In this document: piece by piece, positions 13,341-17,543 of the stretch
How the letters are laid out: each line of letters starts with the position of its first letter
How positions within the stretch are numbered: position 1 is the first letter of the stretch
Origin: Geodermatophilaceae bacterium
GTDB lineage: Bacteria > Actinomycetota > Actinomycetes > Mycobacteriales > Geodermatophilaceae
Length of the DNA: 17,543 nt
Assembly: GCA_013813215.1 (NCBI GenBank)
Contig: JACCSC010000491.1
Location: forward strand, 1 to 17,543
Direction of reading: 5' to 3'
Notes under the pieces: model-generated
Seen by the model: only the letters and a program-made list of their open reading frames with translations
What the model was told of the DNA's origin: nothing
Databases searched by the model: none
Program-made: the position numbers and the translations under genes

Positions 13341-13799
13341 ATGCGGTGTCCGTACTGCCGGCACAGCGACTCCCGCGTCGTGGACTCCCGCGAGGTGGAC
13401 GAGGGGCAGACCATCCGACGACGGCGGTCCTGCCAGGCCTGCGGTCGGCGCTTCACGACGGTGGAGGAGGCCACGCTCGCGGTGATCAAGCGCAGTGGGG
13501 TCACCGAGCCGTTCAGCCGCGACAAGGTGGTCCGCGGCGTCCGCCGGGCCTGTCAGGGTCGGCCGGTCGACGAGGACCAACTCGCGCAGCTCGCGCAGTC
13601 CGTCGAGGACGTCGTGCGCGCCTCCGGAGTGGCCGAGGTGCCCAGCAACGAGGTGGGCCTGGCCATTCTCGGCCCACTGCGCGAGCTCGACGAGGTGGCC
13701 TACCTGCGCTTCGCCAGCGTCTACCGCTCGTTCGACTCGATCGCCGACTTCGAGGCCGAGATCGCCGCCCTCCGAAGGCAGCTGGCCGACGCCACCTAG
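13341..13799 (+). CDS. nrdR: transcriptional repressor NrdR
   Basis: NrdR is the ATP/dATP-sensing repressor of ribonucleotide reductase operons. The 152 residues start MRCPYCRHSDSRVVDSR, with the zinc ribbon cysteines C3, C6, C31 and C34 (CPYC...CQAC). The ATP-cone domain covers about 46-136 and includes VIKRSG...EPFSRDKVVRGVRRAC and the C-terminal VAYLRFASVYRSFDS motif. The length and start are standard, with GGGAGGAG upstream of the ATG. It sits 46 bp before nrdJ, presumably in one operon, and probably binds the box upstream of itself. Confidence 0.97.
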   Translation: MRCPYCRHSDSRVVDSREVDEGQTIRRRRSCQACGRRFTTVEEATLAVIKRSGVTEPFSRDKVVRGVRRACQGRPVDEDQLAQLAQSVEDVVRASGVAEVPSNEVGLAILGPLRELDEVAYLRFASVYRSFDSIADFEAEIAALRRQLADAT

Positions 13800-13845
13800 C
13801 GGCCCGAATCGTCTTGCACTCACCGCACTTCTCCGAAGGGGAACC

Positions 13846-16800
13846 ATGACCGAGATCGCCGAGAGCGCCCGCCGTACGCCTACCTATCCGTCGGGCGGCC
13901 TGCGGGTCCAGCGGCTGTTCACCACCGCCGGCGCGCACCCGTACGACGAGGTGACGTGGGAGCGGCGCGACGTGGTCATGACGAACTGGCGCGACGGCTC
14001 GATCAACTTCGAGCAACAGGGCGTGGAGTTCCCCGACTTCTGGAGCGTGAACGCGGCCAACATCGTCACGACGAAGTACTTCCGAGGGGCACCCGGCACT
14101 CCGCAGCGGGAGTACAGCCTGCGCCAGCTGATCGACCGGGTGGTACTCACCTACGTCGCCGCGGGCAAGGAGCACGGCTACTTCGCCAGCGCCGCCGACG
14201 CCGACGTCTTCGAGCACGAGCTGACCTGGATGCTGCTGCACCAGGTGTTCAGCTTCAACTCACCGGTCTGGTTCAACGTCGGCACCTCGTCGCCAGCACA
14301 GGTCTCCGCATGTTTCATCTTGTCGGTCGACGACGACATGAACTCGATCCTCAACTGGTATCGCGAGGAAGGCCTGATCTTCAAAGGCGGTTCGGGAGCG
14401 GGATTGAACCTGTCCCGTATCCGCTCGTCCAAGGAACTGCTGTCCTCCGGCGGCACGGCCAGCGGGCCGGTCAGCTTCATGCGCGGCGCCGACGCCAGCG
14501 CCGGAACCATCAAGTCCGGTGGTGCGACCCGCCGTGCGGCCAAGATGGTCGTCCTGGACGTGGACCACCCCGACATCGAGGAGTTCGTCGAGACCAAGGC
14601 GCGCGAGGAGGACAAGATCCGCGCGCTGCGCGACGCCGGCTTCGACATGGACCTCGGCGGCAAGGACATCACCAGCGTCCAGTACCAGAACGCGAACAAC
14701 TCGGTCCGAGTGTCCGACGAGTTCATGAAGGCCGTCGAGAACGGCACCGAGTTCGGGTTGCGAGCCCGCAAGGACGGCCGGGTGATCGACACCGTCGACG
14801 CCCGCGAACTCTGGACGAAGATCGCCAGCGCAGCCTGGGAGTGCGCGGACCCGGGGGTGCAGTACGACGACACGATCAACGACTGGCACACCAACCCCGA
14901 GACCGGCCGGATCACGGCGTCCAACCCCTGCTCGGAGTACCTCAGCCTCGACAATTCCTCGTGCAACCTGGCCAGCCTGAACCTGATGAAGTTCCTGTCC
15001 GACGACGGGACGTTCCAGGCCGAGCGGTTCGCGCGGGCGGTCGAGTTCGTGATCACGGCGATGGACATCTCGATCTGCTTCGCCGACTTCCCGACCGAGC
15101 CGATCGCCGAGACGACCCGGGCGTACCGCCAGCTGGGTATCGGCTACGCCAACCTGGGCGCACTGCTCATGGCGACGGGGCACGCCTACGACTCCGAGGG
15201 CGGTCGGGCCCTGGCCGCGGCAATCACCTCGCTGATGACCGGGGTGGCCTACAAGCGTTCGGCCGAGCTGGCCGGGATCGTGGGGGCCTACGAGGGCTAC
15301 GCCCGCAACGCCGCCGCCCACACCCGAGTGATGCGCAAGCACGCCGCGGCGTGCGACACCGTTCGCGCGGTCAGTGCCGACGACGCCGCGGTCCTGCGCC
15401 AGGCGCAGGCGGCCTGGGAGGCCTGCCTGAGCACCGGCAAGGAGCACGGCTGGCGCAATGCGCAGGCGTCGGTGCTCGCTCCGACCGGCTGCCTGACGGG
15501 CGACACGTTGGTGCCCACCGACCGCGGGCTCACCCGGCTGTCCCAGCTGGGCGATGCCTACGGCGAGCAATGGCAGGACCTCGACGCGAGCGTCTCCACC
15601 GACGAAGGCCCGCGACCGGCCACCAAGTTCTTCGTCAACGGCGAGGAGCCGACCCGCCTCGTCCGTACCGCCGGCGGCTACACGATCCAGGGCACATACA
15701 CGCACCGGGTCAAGGTCGTGGAGCGGGAGACCGGCGAGTGGGTGTGGCGCCGGATGTCGGACCTGCGGGCCGGTGACGTGCTGCCTATGCAGCTCGGAAC
15801 GCTGGTCGGCGGCCCCCGTCGGGTGCCGCTGCCCGTGCTCGACCAGGGGTGCTACGCCGAAGACCGCGCGCTGGTCGTTCCCGATGTCATGGACGCCGAC
15901 CTGGCTGAGCTCGTCGGCTACTTCATGGGGGACGGGAGCCTGCACGCCAAGGGTGTGCGGCTCTGCGTGGCCGACACCGATCTCGACGTGCTGGGGCGGC
16001 TGGAGGTGCTGGCCAAGGGCCTGTTCGGTCTCGACCCGGTAGTCACAGCGCAGCAGGGCTACCACGAGGTCGTGCTGCAGTCGGTGCGGCTGGCTCGCTG
16101 GTGGCAGGCCGCTGGCTTCGCCACGACGTTGCCGGCCGACGACCACGTGGGCAAGGGCTGGACGCCCCGCGTGCCGGCCGCCGTTCTGGAGAGCAACGAC
16201 CCGGCGGTCTACAGCGCGTTCGTCCGCGGCCTGTTCGAGGCCGACGGCAGCGTGACCGCAGGGGTGCCCGTTCTGTCCACGGCCGCGACCGGCTTCGCCG
16301 CCGAGCTGCGCACCGTGCTGCTCGCCCTGGGCATGGCGACGACCACTCGCGTCACGAGCAGCGGCTGGGGCGGTGCCATCACACAGGTCCGCCTGCGCAA
16401 CCTTCGGCACGCGCAGCGCTTCGCCTCGACCGTCGGCTTCCTGTCCCAGCGCAAGGCCGCGGCGTTGGCCGCCGCGAGGTCGCACGCGGCGGATGAGCTG
16501 GCTAACGAGCCGGGGGACTACCTGTTCGAGGAGGTCGCGGAGAACACCGACGGCGGGGTGCAGCCGACGTACGACCTGTCGGTGCCGTCGAACGTCACCT
16601 ACGTCGCCAACGGTTTCGTCAGCCACAACACCATCGGCCTGATGATGGACTGCGACACGACCGGCGTGGAGCCCGACCTCGCGTTGGTCAAGTTCAAGAA
16701 GCTCGTTGGTGGCGGGTCGATGCAGATCGTGAACCAGACCGTGCCGCGCGCGCTGCGGGCGCTGAGCTACCAGGACGAGTCCGTCGAGGCGATCGTGGAG

Positions 16801-17543
16801 TACATCGCCGAGCACGGTCATGTCATCGACGCCCCGGGGCTGCGCCCCGAGCACTACGAGGTGTTCGACTGCGCGATGGGGGAGCGGGCGATCGCTCCGA
16901 TGGGTCACGTCCGGATGATGGCGGCCGTCCAGCCGGCGATCAGTGGGGCCATTTCGAAGACCGTGAATGTGCCGGAGTCGGCCACGGTGGCCGACATCGA
17001 GGACGTCTACTTCCAGGGTTGGAAGCTCGGTCTCAAGGCGCTGGCCATCTACCGCAACAACTCCAAGGTCGGCCAGCCGCTGTCGGCGAAGAAGAAGGAC
17101 GAGGCGGCCGTCGAGAAGGTGGTGGAGGTCAACCGACCGACCCGCAAGCGGCTGCCGAAGTCGCGGCCGGCGATCACGACGTCGTTCTCCGTCGGTGGGG
17201 CCGAGGGCTACATGACGGCTTCGAGCTACCCCGACGACGGCCTCGGCGAGGTCTTCCTCAAGATGAGCAAGCAGGGCTCGACCTTGGCCGGGTTGATGGA
17301 CGCGTTCTCGATCGCGATCTCGATCGCCCTGCAGTACGGCGTCCCGTTGGAGACCTACGTCACGAAGTTCACCAACATGCGCTTCGAGCCGGCCGGCATG
17401 ACCGACGACCCCGACGTCCGGCTGGCCCAGTCGGTGATGGACTACATCTTCCGCCGGCTGGCCCTGGACCACCTGCCCCTGGAGCGGCGGGCCGACCTCG
17501 GCATCTTCACCGCCGCCGAGCGCGCCGCCCAGGTGGCCGGCAC
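13846..17543 (+). CDS. nrdJ: adenosylcobalamin-dependent (class II) ribonucleotide reductase NrdJ, interrupted by an intein; 3' end beyond window
   Basis: NrdJ reduces ribonucleotides to deoxyribonucleotides using adenosylcobalamin to make the active-site thiyl radical, so it works with or without oxygen. The frame stays open for 1232 codons to the window edge. Recognisable parts of the mature protein are the N-terminal cysteine C156 (SACFILS), the loop GLIFKGGSGAGLNLSRIR, the radical-site cysteine C362 in NPCSE, SSCNLASLN, and GIGYANLGALLMATG. After the intein come TIGLMMDCDTTGVEPD, GGGSMQIVNQ and LKALAIYRNNSKVGQPL. The N-extein is residues 1-548, the intein 549-928, and the C-extein resumes at 929. 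The C-terminal cysteines are not in the window. The ATG follows GAAGGGGAACC. It lies 46 bp after nrdR. Confidence 0.96.
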   Translation, partial: MTEIAESARRTPTYPSGGLRVQRLFTTAGAHPYDEVTWERRDVVMTNWRDGSINFEQQGVEFPDFWSVNAANIVTTKYFRGAPGTPQREYSLRQLIDRVVLTYVAAGKEHGYFASAADADVFEHELTWMLLHQVFSFNSPVWFNVGTSSPAQVSACFILSVDDDMNSILNWYREEGLIFKGGSGAGLNLSRIRSSKELLSSGGTASGPVSFMRGADASAGTIKSGGATRRAAKMVVLDVDHPDIEEFVETKAREEDKIRALRDAGFDMDLGGKDITSVQYQNANNSVRVSDEFMKAVENGTEFGLRARKDGRVIDTVDARELWTKIASAAWECADPGVQYDDTINDWHTNPETGRITASNPCSEYLSLDNSSCNLASLNLMKFLSDDGTFQAERFARAVEFVITAMDISICFADFPTEPIAETTRAYRQLGIGYANLGALLMATGHAYDSEGGRALAAAITSLMTGVAYKRSAELAGIVGAYEGYARNAAAHTRVMRKHAAACDTVRAVSADDAAVLRQAQAAWEACLSTGKEHGWRNAQASVLAPTGCLTGDTLVPTDRGLTRLSQLGDAYGEQWQDLDASVSTDEGPRPATKFFVNGEEPTRLVRTAGGYTIQGTYTHRVKVVERETGEWVWRRMSDLRAGDVLPMQLGTLVGGPRRVPLPVLDQGCYAEDRALVVPDVMDADLAELVGYFMGDGSLHAKGVRLCVADTDLDVLGRLEVLAKGLFGLDPVVTAQQGYHEVVLQSVRLARWWQAAGFATTLPADDHVGKGWTPRVPAAVLESNDPAVYSAFVRGLFEADGSVTAGVPVLSTAATGFAAELRTVLLALGMATTTRVTSSGWGGAITQVRLRNLRHAQRFASTVGFLSQRKAAALAAARSHAADELANEPGDYLFEEVAENTDGGVQPTYDLSVPSNVTYVANGFVSHNTIGLMMDCDTTGVEPDLALVKFKKLVGGGSMQIVNQTVPRALRALSYQDESVEAIVEYIAEHGHVIDAPGLRPEHYEVFDCAMGERAIAPMGHVRMMAAVQPAISGAISKTVNVPESATVADIEDVYFQGWKLGLKALAIYRNNSKVGQPLSAKKKDEAAVEKVVEVNRPTRKRLPKSRPAITTSFSVGGAEGYMTASSYPDDGLGEVFLKMSKQGSTLAGLMDAFSIAISIALQYGVPLETYVTKFTNMRFEPAGMTDDPDVRLAQSVMDYIFRRLALDHLPLERRADLGIFTAAERAAQVAG
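15490..16629 (+). mobile_element. intein with LAGLIDADG homing endonuclease inside NrdJ
   Basis: A 380-residue in-frame insertion splits the NrdJ loop LAPTG / TIGLMMDCDTTG, which would be rejoined exactly on excision. Block A is CLTGDTLVPTDRG with Cys1. Block B is GTYTHRV (TxxH at 69-72). The two DOD endonuclease motifs are LVGYFMGDG (141-149) and VRGLFEADG (245-253), both with their acidic residue. Block F is TYDLSVPSN-VTYVANG and block G is VSHN (His379, Asn380), followed by Thr as the +1 nucleophile. All splicing residues of a class 1 intein are present, so it should splice. The usual block F histidine is Val369. Base composition matches the host gene, suggesting long residence or exchange among high-GC relatives. 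Confidence 0.95.

Noticed and set aside
13151..13845. Cobalamin riboswitch for nrdR-nrdJ
   Set aside because: No B12-box-like conserved sequence or suitable multi-stem fold could be seen in the 190 bp leader or the 46 bp nrdR-nrdJ gap.
13956..15776. 606-codon plus-strand frame overlapping nrdJ
   Set aside because: Arg/Gly/Pro-rich translation in the wrong frame; the 13846 frame carries all NrdJ motifs.
15490..16629. Reading the NrdJ insertion as a frameshift or assembly artefact
   Set aside because: It is in frame, has the same GC-rich codon use, contains all intein blocks in order, and its removal rejoins PTG to TIG exactly.
14260..17472. 1070-codon open frame on the minus strand opposite nrdJ
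   Set aside because: It is antisense to clearly conserved NrdJ and intein sequence. It is low-complexity (His/Arg/Gly/Val-rich) with no recognisable domain, as expected from GC-rich codon bias.
1..17543. CRISPR array, tRNA, insertion sequence or phage genes
   Set aside because: No regularly spaced repeats, cloverleaf sequences, transposase motifs or phage proteins were recognised on either strand.

Overview
The window is one 17.5 kb stretch of high-GC actinobacterial chromosome. The evidence is the strongly GC-biased third codon positions, the frequent GTG starts with TAnnnT hexamers just upstream, and the gene content and order. From memory, miaB, a DUF349 gene, miaA, dapF, hflX, lexA, a LysM protein, nrdR and a B12-dependent nrdJ lie near one another in many Actinomycetota, including the Rv2733c-Rv2718c region of Mycobacterium tuberculosis. 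The presence of nrdJ suggests a Frankia-, Geodermatophilus-, Pseudonocardia- or Streptomyces-like lineage rather than a mycobacterium. I cannot name the genus.

Layout. (1) 1-3174: the 3' part of miaB (+), converging with a minus-strand pair made of a DUF349 protein and a small uridine-kinase-like P-loop kinase. (2) 3278-5713: a plus-strand run of a LigB-like protein of unknown function, miaA and dapF. The joins are GTGA stop/start overlaps, and a possible 14-codon ORF bridges miaA and dapF. (3) 5710-8183: a minus-strand MFS transporter divergent from an ArsR-type regulator, which is followed by an FMN split-barrel (PPOX-family) gene. (4) 8270-11433: hflX, a PAP2 phosphatase and a secreted, C-terminally anchored propeller-like protein, all plus strand. 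(5) 11516-13150: lexA (-) and a membrane LysM protein (+) diverge from a 168 bp region with two LexA (SOS) boxes. (6) 13341 to the end: nrdR and nrdJ. nrdJ runs off the window and carries a full-length 380-residue intein with a LAGLIDADG endonuclease domain in the conserved PTG/TI loop.

How the genes fit together. MiaA and MiaB act in sequence on the same tRNA base (A37). DapF makes meso-diaminopimelate for lysine and peptidoglycan. HflX is a ribosome-associated GTPase. The lexA/LysM pair matches the DNA-damage-regulated division-control locus (ChiZ/DivS type) of actinobacteria. NrdR is the repressor of ribonucleotide reductase genes, here next to its likely target nrdJ, with a candidate NrdR box in the spacer of a candidate promoter. 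SOS control and dNTP supply are therefore neighbours.

No stretch over 300 bases lacks a gene. The longest gaps are 190 bp before nrdR and 168 bp between lexA and the LysM gene, and both hold regulatory sites. I saw no tRNA, rRNA, CRISPR array, insertion sequence or cobalamin riboswitch. This is mostly conserved core genome. The most notable item is the nrdJ intein, followed by the extended LexA operator and two tiny bridging or leader ORFs.
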